The notes under the pieces: generated by a model | Told to the model about the DNA's origin: nothing | Database searches by the model: none | What the model saw: only the letters and a program-made list of their open reading frames with translations | Shown: piece by piece, positions 22,934-34,640 of the stretch | Position numbering within the stretch: the first letter of the stretch is position 1 | Layout: each line of letters begins with the position of its first letter | DNA from: Forsythia viridissima | Taxonomy: Eukaryota > Streptophyta > Magnoliopsida > Lamiales > Oleaceae | NCBI GenBank assembly: GCA_030279155.1 | Contig: CM059045.1 | Location: 28,643,477-28,707,476, forward strand | DNA: 64,000 nt | Reading direction: 5' to 3' | Made by a program: the position numbers and the translations under genes

Positions 22934-23151
22934 ACCTTTGTCAGAGGTCCCTTGATCAGGCGGGTTGTAAATCGAGGGATGTGCACGAGTGGCAGAGACC
23001 TGAGGGAGAGAGCCAACAGGCCAATCCCCAGGACAGACCCCCACAATATTTCAATGAAAATCTGTCCTACACTGGAATCGAACCTGCGTTGCCGGAGAAT
23101 TTCTCCCCACATCACCTCAGACCTTACCAACTCGCTTATGCCACTAGGGGC
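22871..23151 (-). mobile_element. tRNA-derived SINE with an internal G tract
   Basis: Read on the minus strand, the 5' end (23151) has an A-box-like GCATAAGCGAGTTGGTAAGG followed by a B-box GGTTCGATTCC (about 23080), the internal promoter of tRNA-derived SINEs. A perfect 14-bp duplication GATATTTTATCTTT flanks it (22857-22870 and 23152-23165). Toward the 3' end lies a run of 30 G (C on the plus strand, 22904-22933), then about 30 bp ending in an A-rich stretch. The long duplication supports LINE-machinery retrotransposition. Confidence 0.8.
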
Positions 23152-23399
23152 GATATTTTATCTTTTTATTCCTTATATCAAAGACAAGTTCTATTTCTTG
23201 TATCAAAGCGTGTTGTATTACTATCATATCTTCTATATTCTTTCATTTTACAAATTCTACTTTCCCAAAACTCTCTCATTCAATCTCGCCTCTATTCCAT
23301 TATATTTCACATGTCAGTCTTTTTCCCAAATGGATAATGTATTAAAATATTTTGCATGGACTGTTATAATAATGCGGCCATTACTCGTAGGGCCCATTT

Positions 23400-24265
23400 G
23401 GTATATAGATAAATGTTAAAGATAATACATAAATTTTATCTTATTCTGTTTGAACAAAAGTGATGTCCAGATAAAAGTTTATCTAGACAACAATTTAAGC
23501 TAAAAATAAGGTTAAATTTTGTCATCAGAAAGAGGATAACAAAAGTTTTTATCCGGATAATGATTGACTCATTTTTTTAAAAAGACGGACGTAGTATAAT
23601 AATAAAAAAAAAAATCTATTTTTGAACATTCATAACATAGAATAATCGCTACCATCCACTCGCCACCTAGGGATGGCAAAATACCATGCCTCCGCTTCGT
23701 TAGTAATTGGGGCGGGGACATGGATCATGATCTCAGCTCCAAATTCTTCAAACCCGTCCCGAATCTCTTATTATTTTATATTTATATTTATATTTAAAAT
23801 TTAAATCTTATTTAAAAAAATATAAAAAAATATTAAAATTAATTAATTATATAAACAGCAGTAAATTGAGATTTTTTAATCTCCACTCCGCCCTAATTCC
23901 TGCCCCGCATTCCAAAAATCTCCCACGGGACGGGGATAGCAATGGCCACTCCTGCCTACCGCCACCATCCTCTGTCATCTTCCTTTGGCCACCGCCCGCC
24001 AGCCATCGCCACCACCATCTGTCGCTCTACCTTTTTTTTTTTTTAGTTTATTTATTTATTTTTCATTTCATTAAGAATAATTGTATAATTGTCTTCTTCT
24101 TTTTTTTTTTTTTTGTAATCAAAACCTGACTTTTTAAAAGTAGTTTTTTTCATTCTTATACTTAACTGAACCAAACAAGATAATAATAAACATGTTATCT
24201 AGATAACTTTTATCCATATAACTTTTATCCAAATAAATAATTTTATCCACAAACCCAACAAGCCC
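23400..24265. mobile_element. PIF/Harbinger-like element, non-autonomous
   Basis: The ends are GGGCCCATTTGG at 23400 and, inverted, GGGCTTGTTGGG ending at 24265, similar to Harbinger-type ends. The 3-bp flanks are GTA and TTA, so the duplication is imperfect. Inner TIR parts share ATCTAGATAA/TTTATCC words. There is no coding sequence. It is interrupted by a 291-bp hAT-like insertion. Confidence 0.45.
23668..23958. mobile_element. Small hAT-like element nested in the Harbinger-like element
   Basis: The left end is TAGGGATGGC and the right end, inverted, is TAGGCAGGAGTGGC. The 8-bp flanks are TCGCCACC (23660-23667) and CCGCCACC (23959-23966), 7 of 8 identical. The interior is GC-rich at both ends (GGGGCGGGGAC) with an AT-rich middle. 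Confidence 0.6.
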
Positions 24266-24299
24266 TTAATGTTTTAAAGAATATTTTGGAGAATTATAT

Positions 24300-25046
24300 T
24301 ATTACAAATCTGTAGGTGCACTAATATCGAATCATAATAGGATAAGCATACATTTATTACTTACTTGTTGATATCTATAGACATATGTAATATTTTCGCA
24401 ATGTAGACCAAATAATTAGTTAGGCAAAACTGATTAAAGGAAAAAATTGATAACTATGAATAATTAAAGTAATATTTTGAGAAATAATAAAATATTGTAA
24501 AATTTGCATAAACATGTCATAAAAAAAGATAATTTTTAAGAAGAGTATGTTATGTACCGATTTAGTGCTTGTTTGCGTTTGCTTAAATTATAATTTTAGT
24601 TAGTCAAACATATTTTTTATGCACACATTTCGCAGCATCTACAAATTACTATCCACTTATTATTCACATATTCTAGGACCCACAAGTAGATACTTAAAAA
24701 AATAATTTCAGCACAACCAAACAAAACATGCGCTTAGTATGTGGGTTAATTTAATGGATTTATAAGCTGATAGTGATATATTTATAATTATATTTTCTCT
24801 CATCATAATCTCTCTTATCAATATCGTCCATTAGTTATTTTCTCTAACCAAAATTATCTATGTGACCGTCAATCTAAATTGTGAAAATTTAGCGAATATA
24901 CGCATATTACAAAACAATTCATTGAACATTACGCATATTACAAAACAATTCATTGAACATAGGTCACATTATGCCACACATTACTTACAATAAGTTCATA
25001 GCATTGATAAATAGAGATCACATAATTATAATTCATGGTCAGATGT
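24300..25046. other. AT-rich intergenic with a short tandem duplication
   Basis: A unit of about 31 bp, ACGCATATTACAAAACAATT followed by CATTGAACAT, occurs twice in tandem at about 24899-24960. No gene seen. Confidence 0.55.
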
Positions 25047-25049
25047 TAA

Positions 25050-25994
25050 GGTGGTGTTCTTTTTGCGTTTGAGTTTTGTGTTTTGAGTTTTGAAATCATT
25101 TTGTGTTTTGTGTTTTGAGTGTTTGTTTTGAAATTTTTGAAAATGCGTTCTTTTAGGAATTTTTAAAAATTGTTTTTGAAAACAGAAAACTCGAAAACGC
25201 GTTTACTTGAAAATTTTTAGAAATTTGGATTTGGAATTAAAAACAATTTAAACTTAGAATTAAAAAAATTAATTTATGGAACTAAAAATATTTAAAAAAA
25301 ATTAAAAATATTTAATTATAGAATTAAAAACATTTTAAAACCATTAAAAAGAATTAAAAACATTTTAAAAGAATTAAAAACATTTTAAAACCATTAAAAA
25401 GAATTAAAAACATTAATTTATGGACTTAAAAACATTTAAAACATTTAAAAACAATTAAAAATATTTAATTATGGAATTAAAACATTTAAAAACAATTAAA
25501 AACATTTAATTATAGAATTTAAAATATTTAAAAACCATTAAAAAGAATTAAAAACATTTTAAAACCATTAAATAGAATTAAAAACATTTTCAAAATATGG
25601 AAAGGAGAAGAGAATCGAACCCAGGACCTCATGCTTACAAAATGGCGTTCCTGACCACTTTGGACAGCAGCCACATATTGTTGAAAAAAACGCAGACAAT
25701 GATTAAATGATGTTTATTTTGACCAGCCAAAATGAAACAAAAAAAAAAAAAGGGCGGAAGCATGATTCGAACTCGGGACCTCCACGGCCAAAACGCGCGT
25801 TTTGGCCGTTTTGGAAAACACCCAGATTTTGTTAAGAAAATGCAAAACGACCTTTTTATCATTTTGTGTTTCTTTTGTAAATTTTGAAGTGTTTTCAAAA
25901 ATGCATTTTTGAAAACGGCAAAAAGAACACGTTTTGATTATTTTCAAAAACACAAAATAGAAAATGGGTTGAAAACACCAAAGAGAACATGGCC
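25050..25994. mobile_element. Tourist/Harbinger-like MITE (945 bp) with TAA duplication
   Basis: The element starts GGTGGTGTTCTTTTTGCG and ends with the inverted GGCCATGTTCTCTTTGGTG. It is flanked by TAA at 25047-25049 and 25995-25997. The middle (about 25240-25600) is a degenerate array of ATTAAAAACATTTAAAA-type units. Two segments in the right half (about 25612-25640 and 25762-25785) read as reverse complements of tRNA B-box-like sequence (GGTTCGATTC, GAGTTCGAATC). There is no transposase. Confidence 0.7.
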
Positions 25995-25997
25995 TAA

Positions 25998-26542
25998 ATG
26001 TTTATTGAAATATTAAAATTAAATAAAAAAAAATCACTCATCATATTAGCAACCACACAACAGATATCACAATATGGGTCGTACGTAATTGAAATTGAGA
26101 TATTCACATTCATGCATTAGAGGCCACATAATACTAATATGGGTCACACGAAATTTTTCGACGGAACATCATTACAAGTTAGATATAAAGCCACCTTGTT
26201 CACGTTCTAGATGCGTTATGGTCGCCCGGGATTTGCTTCGTTCGCCGAGTCGTCTATAAGGGATGAGAATGGTTGCATGCCACACAATAGAAGTTGCAAT
26301 ACTATTAGGGAAAATAGTCACAGTCATAATTCAAACATCACACGTTATATTAGAAATAGAGTGAATTAATTAATTTATTTAAATATTTTATTTTTCAAAA
26401 TATTTATTAAAAACCTGACTTTTTAAAACAAAAAATTAAAAATAGGTAAGGTCTAATTATTTGTTGATTAAATCCCGGTAGAGCCCAACTTAAAAGCCAA
26501 TCTTCTAATGCAAGTGTAATATGAATTGCATATCCAAATGTA
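25998..26542. other. Intergenic, nothing recognised
   Basis: AT-rich sequence without coding, RNA or clear element signatures. Confidence 0.5.
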
Positions 26543-27146
26543 GTGGGAATAGTACTAAATGGTCGGGTGATCCAATAAATTTTTTTAAATGGCCGTTGTC
26601 CCATTTTTAGCTTGCAAATTATCAAATATAATCCTGCTATCTCTTATGTCTTCTCTTCTCCACTTATTATATTTTAAATTCAACCAATTTCATCTGTTAA
26701 AAAAGAGATTTTCAAGTTAGAATTTAACCCTCTTCAATGTTAGAATCCAACTCATTTCATCTATGTAAGAAATCTCATTTCATGGTAGAAATTAATCTGT
26801 CTATATATTCTTCTTTTAATTTATGATAGAAATTAAGGATTTTATGATATAAATTATGAATATATGTATATATTTGAGTATGAATTGTGATTTTTGCTTT
26901 AAATTCTGAAAATCTGAGTTCATTTGAAATTGATTAATTAAAAAATCAGTATAAAATATGTAAATTCGTCTTAAAAGACTGATGGTTTGTTAACATATGA
27001 GTAGTGTGTTAAGAGACTATAGGGTCAAATTTGGTCTTAACAACTTGTAATCTGTTAATTTTAGCTTTAAGACCGTCTGTTAACACAGAATTCTTTAACA
27101 TATGGTTTGTTAATAGAATTTATTAAACGAGGGTATTTAAATGCCT
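26543..27146 (+). repeat. Recurrent ~600-bp repeat, copy A
   Basis: It begins GTGGGAATAGTACTAAATGG and shares order and wording with copies at 32692 and 41628: the GGTCGGGTGA block, CAAATTATCAAATATAATCC, AGAATCCAACxCATTTCA, TATGAATTGTGATTTTTGCT, then a terminal part full of GTTAACAGA/TCTGTTAAC words. Possible 9-bp flanks are CCAAATGTA (26534-26542) and CCAAATATA (27147-27155), 8 of 9. No TIR or coding sequence was found, so the class is unknown. Confidence 0.75.
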
Positions 27147-28070
27147 CCAAATATATCAATTAATGCCTGTTTGAAGCCGCAAAGGGTTTATATCTCGGTA
27201 TTTACACTCAAAATTGGGAACAATTTACTGTGAAGGAGAGGGAAAAAGGGAGACGTGATCATATCTCTGTTGCAGGTTTTTCTATAGGAGAAGTCATCTT
27301 CTTCATCACCAAACTTGGAAGGTAATATCAGATTTATTTGTGTAAAAACATGCTTTAAATTTATTGATTTTGCACTCGATTTGATTGTTGTGAATGATTT
27401 AATTTCAACACAAACCTGCATCTAAGATTCTGTCCAGCCTTATCGCTATTCTCTTTCCTTCGCCTTAGAATTTATTTTTTCCAAAATTGTTGTTTCTAAT
27501 CTTCCTCGCCTCGACAATATCTCTCTTGAAATTTTGATTTGGTTGTTTATGGTTTTCTCCTTGCCTTTGGAACTGCCGCCCCCAAGTGTAATAGATGAAA
27601 TACCCAGGACCAAAATCCAGTGGGGGCAACTGCCCCCGCTAGACCCCAGTTGGCTCCGCCCCTGAATTTTCAGCAGAACCTGACCGAATTGGTTGGTTCT
27701 AGTCTTTTAGGTTCTTTCAGTACAAACTACACATGGAATCGGTTGGTTCCATGTGTAGAATTCCTGTTCGAAACTAGTTCGGTTAGGTTGCATAGAAACC
27801 TAACGGAACCAGTGTTTGCCCACCTCTAGTATTTATTAGCACTTCCAAATTATTTTTACTTTTGAACTTGTGAGCACGAGTATGGGCTTATATGCCTGTT
27901 TGTTGGGCTTATAAGCAATTCAAAAGCATTTTTGTTTGAGATATTAAGGAGTCGACAGCTGGGGGCGTTTATCCTTCTGCTTCAAAACTATAAATCGCAC
28001 TGTTATATTTTTTGAACTGAATCTTAAGTAGGGTTTTTAAACTGCAGATTAGCTTAAGATTGGAGAAGCC
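27147..28070. other. Upstream region of the neuroguidin gene with hAT remnants
   Basis: A sequence ending GGCTCCGCCCCTG (about 27664) and one ending TGCCCACCTCTA (about 27829) have the form of hAT termini. Their partners and duplications could not be assigned. The last 200 bp before 28071 probably hold the promoter and 5' leader of the gene, but no clear TATA box was selected. Confidence 0.4.
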
Positions 28071-30507
28071 ATGGATATGGAGGCAACTAAATCTTTGGTC
28101 CAGAGTGAAAGAATAAACAAGTAAACTGAAATTTATCAATGTCTTATATTTGTTCGATTCAGATTCTTTTTTTCTAGCATTAATTATATTTTTGTTTGTT
28201 CAGAGAAGCTCCACAATTGGTTGCTGTGTTAAAAGAAATGAAGGAAGGTTTGGATACTGTGAGGACTAAAATTCAGGCTTTGACAGCTAAGGTACTACTG
28301 ATTTCCAATAGAACCCTATTCATAAGGCCAGTAAGCTATTTTCTGAAACATGCTCTTGGATAAGGCTCAGCTTTGGAACATTTATCTTTAAAATGGATTC
28401 AATTAGTCCACGCTTGATCTAGTGAATGGAAGCAGTGCTAGAATTAAGGTGAGAATTCATAAATTATGAAAACAGTAAAATATAGGATCAGACTGCAATA
28501 GTAAAGCTCCCATGTGCTTTTTTGTTTGTTCCGTTGATCAGACCGCTTTTTTTTATCTCCTCCTCCCGCTTGTATTGCTCATTTTTCTGGATGCTAAAAT
28601 ACTGATAGCTTGGGCTCCGACATCTGTAGAAATTAGATTGACTGAAACTCACAACAGTAAACAAACATTATTGAGATGCATGCCACTAGTTAGCACTCTA
28701 TTTCACTTTGACCAATGGAAAGGCTTTCATCTTTTGTCACACTTTTGATTAGTCTTGGACCTCTCAGTTATTTAAATTTTTCTTCAACCAGACACGCAGG
28801 GGAGTTTGGGAGGAGAAGAAAACTGAAGGATATTTACAATCTGTATTATGTAAAAAAGAGGGCTTTCGTTGGACTTAGGAGGAAAAGATTCTCCCTTCCC
28901 TCTAGGTCGGCAGTTCTCATGGTTACAATTGGCTTGCCAAGAAAAGATGAGTTACAACGAAGAATTAAGAGCTAATAGAAAAATACTTGTTTTCAGGTGT
29001 GAATTATAGGAAGTAATGTCTTCTTCTTTATTTCATTGTGAATCAAATTGACCATGGAGTCTTATAATCCATGAACAATTGAATATTGACCGTTTATTCC
29101 TTAATTATCCACTTCTACGAGTGTCATTGCCCAGTGTTAATTTTAATAAATGTCAGGCTGAAATAGTGACCTCATTCATTCTTATTGAATTGTAAATCTA
29201 TGTTGCTCGGACTCTTCAAAAATGGCGAAGTATCCGTGTCGATACCGACACGGGATATGGATCGGATCCTTGGTTTTTAAGTCGGACACGGCAGAAGGGA
29301 GAAAACGACAGAAGGTGGAGACTTGCTTCTGGCTTTGCATATGTGGCGGAGGTCGCACCGGATTTCTGCTTCTGGCTTTGCTTATATGGCTATTTGGTTG
29401 GTTTGAAATGGAGGAAGAATATTTAAAATAATTTGCAGAAAACTGCAGAGAACAGAGAGGGAGAGTGGGGAAGACGATGCTCTCTGCCCTAATTCAATTA
29501 GTGGGCCGTTGACCAGATTTTGGAATCCATTACATGGGCTGCCCAATTCATAGAGTTAAAATACAATTATTTTATTGGAAGTTGTATGGTCAAATGCAAT
29601 ACAATTATTTTATTGGAAGAATCTTTATTATATTTTATTTGTATGAGTATTTTATTTTGTAATGAAAATAAATTAGTGCCACATTGTTTTTTGGGTAATA
29701 AATTTAAATTTATATCTATTATAGTTTTTAAATAATATATAAGACACTAAAATTGATTTTTTTCCTTTAATTTTATAAAATAATTTATTTCAACTTTAAA
29801 TTTAAATATATTTCAAATTAAAATTAAAAACCAATTCAATTAGTCCTAACTCAAAAAAATTGTATTGCACATTTGAATTGTACCAATTCAACTTTAAATT
29901 GGATGTTTATCTGTATTTTGAATTGTACTTTGTTGGAATTTTTATCATTTTATTAAACATTTGTATTGTGGTAATTTGCTTTAATATAGTTGTTACTTGT
30001 TATTTGCTTTAAAAAAAAAACAATTTTTCTCTTTGTTATTTTTGTAATTTTTTTGTCATTTTTTAAAATTTTTTTTTTACATAAGACGTATCCCCATACC
30101 CGTATCCAAAATCCAGATCCTTTTTAAACGTGTCTCCGTATCTTAATTTTTAAGACGAGAAGGATCCGACTCCTAGATATGTACCCATATCCGACACCCG
30201 CACCCGAGTCCGAGCAACATAGTTGTAAATGCAGGTGACAGAGAAAAGTCATGGGACGTTTGTGATTTGTTTCCCTTTAATCCTTCTGTCTTTCTGTCTG
30301 CAGGTGAAAGCAGAAAATTTCTGCACCACAGATGGAATAAGCTATCTCGAGGCCAAACATTTACTGCTTCTGAATTATTGTCAGTCACTTGTGTACTATT
30401 TACTTCGCAAGGCGAAAGGGTTATCAATTCAGGGACATCCTGTAGTACAGAGTCTTGTTGAGATAAGATTATACTTAGAGAAGGTATATACTTGTCACTT
30501 GTGCAAC

Positions 30508-30540
<33 letters not shown>

Positions 30541-33500
30541 GCCCTAAAATAGGAAAAATATACAATTACCTCACACCCCCACCCCACCCCCCCACCCCAC
30601 GCCCAACAAGAAGAACGAAAAATACAGGGAAAAAGAAAAAACATCCAGGTGGTAACCATTGTTTGCATGCAATATCTTTTTGGTGGATGTTCATTTTCTT
30701 CACATCCTGTTTTATGCAGATTTACCCTACTAACAAAATTCATTTTTGTCACCTGGTTCTATTCAGATTCGCCCTATTGATAAAAAGCTTCAATACCAAA
30801 TTCAAAAGCTAACGAGGGTTACAACAACCCCAGTGGAAAAATCAGGTTCAACTGAGAAAGAAGATGATACAACTCAGAAGACTGAGGACTTGTTGAAATA
30901 TCGCCCAAATCCAGACTTGCTCGTTAGCAAAATGAACACTACTTCTGAGGTGAGTCAATCATACCTAAAAAGAACTTTTTTGGGTTATGATATAATGCTG
31001 AAATGGAAACTGATTATTGTGATTATCAAACTTATGATCAGAGTGATGTAAGAAGTTCAAAATTTAAATGCCGCTTTCATATCTGCTCGAGTGTGTTCCT
31101 TGGTTGTATGCAAGAAGACTTGATGAAAGTTTTTATCAGCTCCAAACTTTTATTTTTTTCTCAAGCCCATGCCATGTTTACAGGATGGTGATGGTGTGTA
31201 TCGGCCCCCAAAATTGGTCCCTGCTTCTATGGAGGAAGGTAAGATGTCAAGACAGGAGAGAAATGATTTGAGAAAAGAGAGAGAGAGTCTGCGACAAGCG
31301 AAGCAGAGTGCTTATGTAAGAGAGTTGATGAATGATCTGGAAGGAAAACCTGAAGAGGTGCGTAGATTTAGCAGTTTGTGGGATATACAGTATTTATATG
31401 ATCATCTCTTAATTCTGATTTTTGATTGATCGTGGAAAAGTACAGATAACAGAGTCTGTAGGACCTGAAAGTAGAGAACTGACCAAGTATGTGGAAAAGA
31501 TGGAAGAACGTGCACGACAAGAGGAGGAACTTTTCACACGTGCTCCTCTCACAAAATCGGAGAAAAATACAATGAAACATTTGAAGAAGTCTAGAAATGG
31601 GTAAGCTCAACGGAGCATTATACCCCAGTTATTTTTTATTTTCCAGGAAGAAATATGTTGAAAGAGTTATGCAGCAATATGATATATTTATGTTTCATTT
31701 ATGCTACCTGCTGGCTGATTTACGGTGGTCTTCTCTTTACACATTTTGCCAGGTTACTTGGTCTGACAGAAAGTTTCTACGATGAAATTAAAAGTTTACC
31801 TTTAGGCGACAACTTTACCAAGGAATTGACCACCTTCGACGTTGGTAGCAGTGGAGATAAAAAATTGAAGAAACGCAAGGTATATACTGAAATTATACAT
31901 TTTTAACCGTCTATTATCTTCAACTGTAGCTTCCTTTTATAGCGAGCTAAGAGCATGTTTGGCCAAGACTTAAAAAAAAAGTGAAAGTACTTGTTTGAAA
32001 AGTTGGTTAAGACTTGCACTTTAAAAAAATAAGTTTTCCAAGTTAAAATATCAAAAAATGTTAACTTTTAAAAAAAGCTCAAAACATGTTTGGCATAAAA
32101 AGTTACTTTAACTAACTTGTATGCTTGGCCAAACATGCAACGTGCATCCGTGTCCAAATTTGCATTTCTTGGACTTCGATAACAGTATCTCAGGACTTAT
32201 AAATGGTTGTAAGGAAGGATGTTGCACCTGACATACTACTGTAATCATTTTATTTCCCAGCATGATTGTTGACACATCTTAATCTCCCTTGAAATTTAAT
32301 GTTTCTATTATAGCCTTGTTAACTCAATAGTGGGATTTAGAGCCAAAACCCACCATACTCAAGCCATATGCAGCTTGCCCAAAACGGCAACTGTAAACCC
32401 TAGGATGCATGAGTCTCTCGTGCACTGTATCAGTGTCTTCTGTGAGATAACTCAGGACAGGGCCTCATACATGCTTTCTTGTCTGACCAGCAATCCTACA
32501 TATGCGTTTGATATATATTTTTGAGTTAGAAATCAAACATTTGATGGTCTATTTAGATTATTGAGAATTAGCAACAGAAATTTTCACGGGTAATGCACAG
32601 TTTCCATGACGTAAATATGAAAAGTTGACAGTTTTTGCCGCTGTTAGTCAGCAGTTCTAATGGCCCTAGTGCTCTTATGTTGTGGGAATAGTGCTAAATG
32701 GCCGGGCGATCTAACAAATTTTTCTAAACGGCCGTTTACCCATTTTTCAAGCAAATTACCAAATATAATTCTGCTTTTTCTTCACCGCTTATTACATTTC
32801 AAATGATTTCAAATTCATATGTTGTGTGCTGAAAAAGAGAAAATTTCCAAGTTAGAATCTAATTCATTTCAAGGTTAGAATCCAACCCATTTCATCTATG
32901 TAAGAAATCAAGATAGAAATTCGTGTCTCTCTATCTTCTTTTAATTTATGGTAGAATTTGTGGATTTTATGTATAAATCATGAAAACTTGTACATATCTG
33001 AGTATGAATTGTGATTTTTGCTTTAAATTCTATAAATCTGAATTTATTTGAAGTTGGTTAATTGAAAAATCAGTTTAAAATGTGTAAATTTGTTTTAACA
33101 CATTGATGGTATGTTAAGATTTGGTCTGTTAACAAACAGGAGTCTGTTAATCTTGGTCTTAACAGACTTGTGGTCTCTTAATGGTCTGTTAATATTAGTA
33201 GACCATCTGTTAACGGACTATCAGAATATTCTGTTAAGAGACCTTATTAATGAGGACATTTAAGTCTTTTTATGTAGAAAAGGCATTTTCAACTTAAATG
33301 ATTGGTTTGACACGGCCTCTTAGCCAACGCGACCTCTTATGTTAAGGAAGGCTTACCATGTTTTTTTGAGTTGGTATAATTTTAGGTATTGAAAAATGAA
33401 AGCAAAATTGTTGCTTGTTAAAGATGTAGTCCTGTTTGTCCAACAATGCTACTTGTGGTGATTGACCATTTCTTTATCTATACACGGTAAAGTACGATGG

Positions 33501-33827
33501 TATTTCTTAACGGGTCAAGGGTCAGGACTTATTAATCATTTTGACTTTATAGTCAAGTGAGACAATGATGTAAAAAGAAAGGACAATTAAAAGAAACCCT
33601 AGGATTATAAACTACTAATTTAGAAAGTTTTGCATCTTTTCCAGATTGGTCATAAAGAAACTTACGGCTTTACCAAATTTAATTCAATATGTAATTTATG
33701 TGACGGTCTAAACTCGAGTTAAGGAATGAAGCACCTCATCCTTTTTTGCTCTAATTCATCTTTTCTTGTCATACAATGTCTTGAAGAAAATATTGATAAT
33801 TATGCGTCTTTGCAGAGGAAGCATTGA
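28071..33827 (+). CDS. Neuroguidin/Lcp5-like Sas10/Utp3/C1D family protein (8 exons, 322 aa)
   Basis: Exons read from the sequence are 28071-28120, 28204-28291, 30304-30483, 30767-30949, 31184-31357, 31446-31600, 31753-31879 and 33816-33827. All introns are GT-AG and all phases agree, giving an open 322-residue protein. The start MDMEATKSLVQSERIN sits in a good AGCCATGGA context. Residues about 17-105 form the Sas10/Utp3/C1D domain (LKEMKEGLDTVRTKIQALTA, YLEAKHLLLLNYCQSLVYYL, EIRLYLEKIRPIDKKLQYQI). RYRP-type (KYRPNPDLL) and VYRPPKLVP motifs follow. The C-terminal part (EELFTRAPLTKSEK) and a basic tail KKLKKRKRKH, likely nuclear-localising, finish it. Family members are nucleolar factors for small-subunit rRNA processing. 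Introns 2 and 7 are enlarged by repeats, but no break in the coding sequence was found. Confidence 0.88.
29198..30222. mobile_element. Non-autonomous hAT-like element in intron 2 (1025 bp)
   Basis: Perfect 17-bp terminal inverted repeats CTATGTTGCTCGGACTC lie at 29198-29214 and, inverted, at 30206-30222. They are flanked by a perfect 8-bp duplication TTGTAAAT (29190-29197, 30223-30230). A hairpin CCGTGTCG-ATAC-CGACACGG lies at 29234-29253. The interior is AT-rich and non-coding. An 8-bp duplication fits hAT. The insertion lies within intron 2, whose splice sites are outside the element. Confidence 0.88.
30509..30538. repeat. C30 homopolymer in intron 3
   Basis: A run of 30 C lies 25 bp after the exon 3 donor, followed by a C-rich CACCCCCACCCC stretch. 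The opposite strand is G-rich and could form a quadruplex. Length may be affected by assembly. Confidence 0.85.
32692..33270 (+). repeat. Recurrent ~600-bp repeat, copy B (intron 7 of the neuroguidin gene)
   Basis: It begins TGTGGGAATAGTGCTAAATGG and follows copy A block by block, including the terminal GTTAACAGAC-rich part. Possible flanks CTCTTATGT (32682-32690) and TTTTTATGT are weak. It explains much of the length of intron 7. Confidence 0.75.
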
Positions 33828-34640
33828 GTGACAGGCAAACTCAGGCGAATCCAAGTGAAGTTAGAAACTAGAGGATAAATTGGCTCTATTCCAGTGATCA
33901 CGTAGAATACACATTGGAGGGAAGGCTTTCCCACCCATTTCTCGTTGAGCAAGTACTGTATGCAGAAGAGATTCATATTGTCGTTCTTTTTGTTTAAAAA
34001 ATTGCGGGAGGTTTACGCCTTGATTATAACACACAAAAATGTTTATTATATTCCATGAACAAATTAGGACACCACTAATTATATTGTTGCCCGTGGTGTT
34101 CTCTATCAGTGTACCAACTTCTAAATGCCTTGGACGGTTTATCTTTTGCCATAATGAAGGAGTTGGCCATTAACTCGTGTTTCAAAGCATGTTCGACTAA
34201 GTTTAAGTACATTCTTATTTTTAAACATTTTATTTAACTTATATATGTAAAAGAATTACTTACTTATTTTGTAACTATCATGAACAAAAATTATTAATCA
34301 TCGTAAAAGAGCTTTTTAAGCAATTAAACATGCACTGAGTATGAAATCTGGTTCCTGGTTAATTAATAATTACACTCAAGGGTGGTGATAAAGAATAAAT
34401 TATTGTCATGATAGTGAATATCTTAAGCTGCACAAACTGAATAAACAACATAGCCGATACCTCAGAGTGGAACTCTTCTTCGGGGTGGGGGTGGGGGTGG
34501 GGGGGGGCCCTTCATTGATACAGTTTCTTGTCTTGAAAATCATCTGGAACAGCACAACGCATCAGGCATCAGTGCTGGAGGTTAACATAACTATTGAATC
34601 TGACGTGGAACAGTAACTTAAGGATCATCTCACAATCAAA
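33828..34640. other. 3' region of the neuroguidin gene and spacer
   Basis: The probable 3' untranslated sequence starts here, with no single polyadenylation signal chosen. A G-rich tract (GGGGTGGGGGTGGGGGTGGG) at about 34482-34507 could form a quadruplex. No gene seen. Confidence 0.5.

Noticed and set aside
22736..23419. Poly-Pro and poly-Gly frames around 22900-22935
   Set aside because: They come from the C30 tract inside the SINE.
25612..25785. tRNA genes suggested by GGTTCGA-like motifs
   Set aside because: No A-box at the right spacing and no cloverleaf could be drawn; treated as parts of a MITE.
28715..28975. Arg/Lys-rich frame in intron 2 of the neuroguidin gene
   Set aside because: No family similarity, and the surrounding exons splice cleanly without it.
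29222..29431. Short frame at the left end of the hAT-like element
   Set aside because: It overlaps the terminal repeat and hairpin and is not transposase-like.
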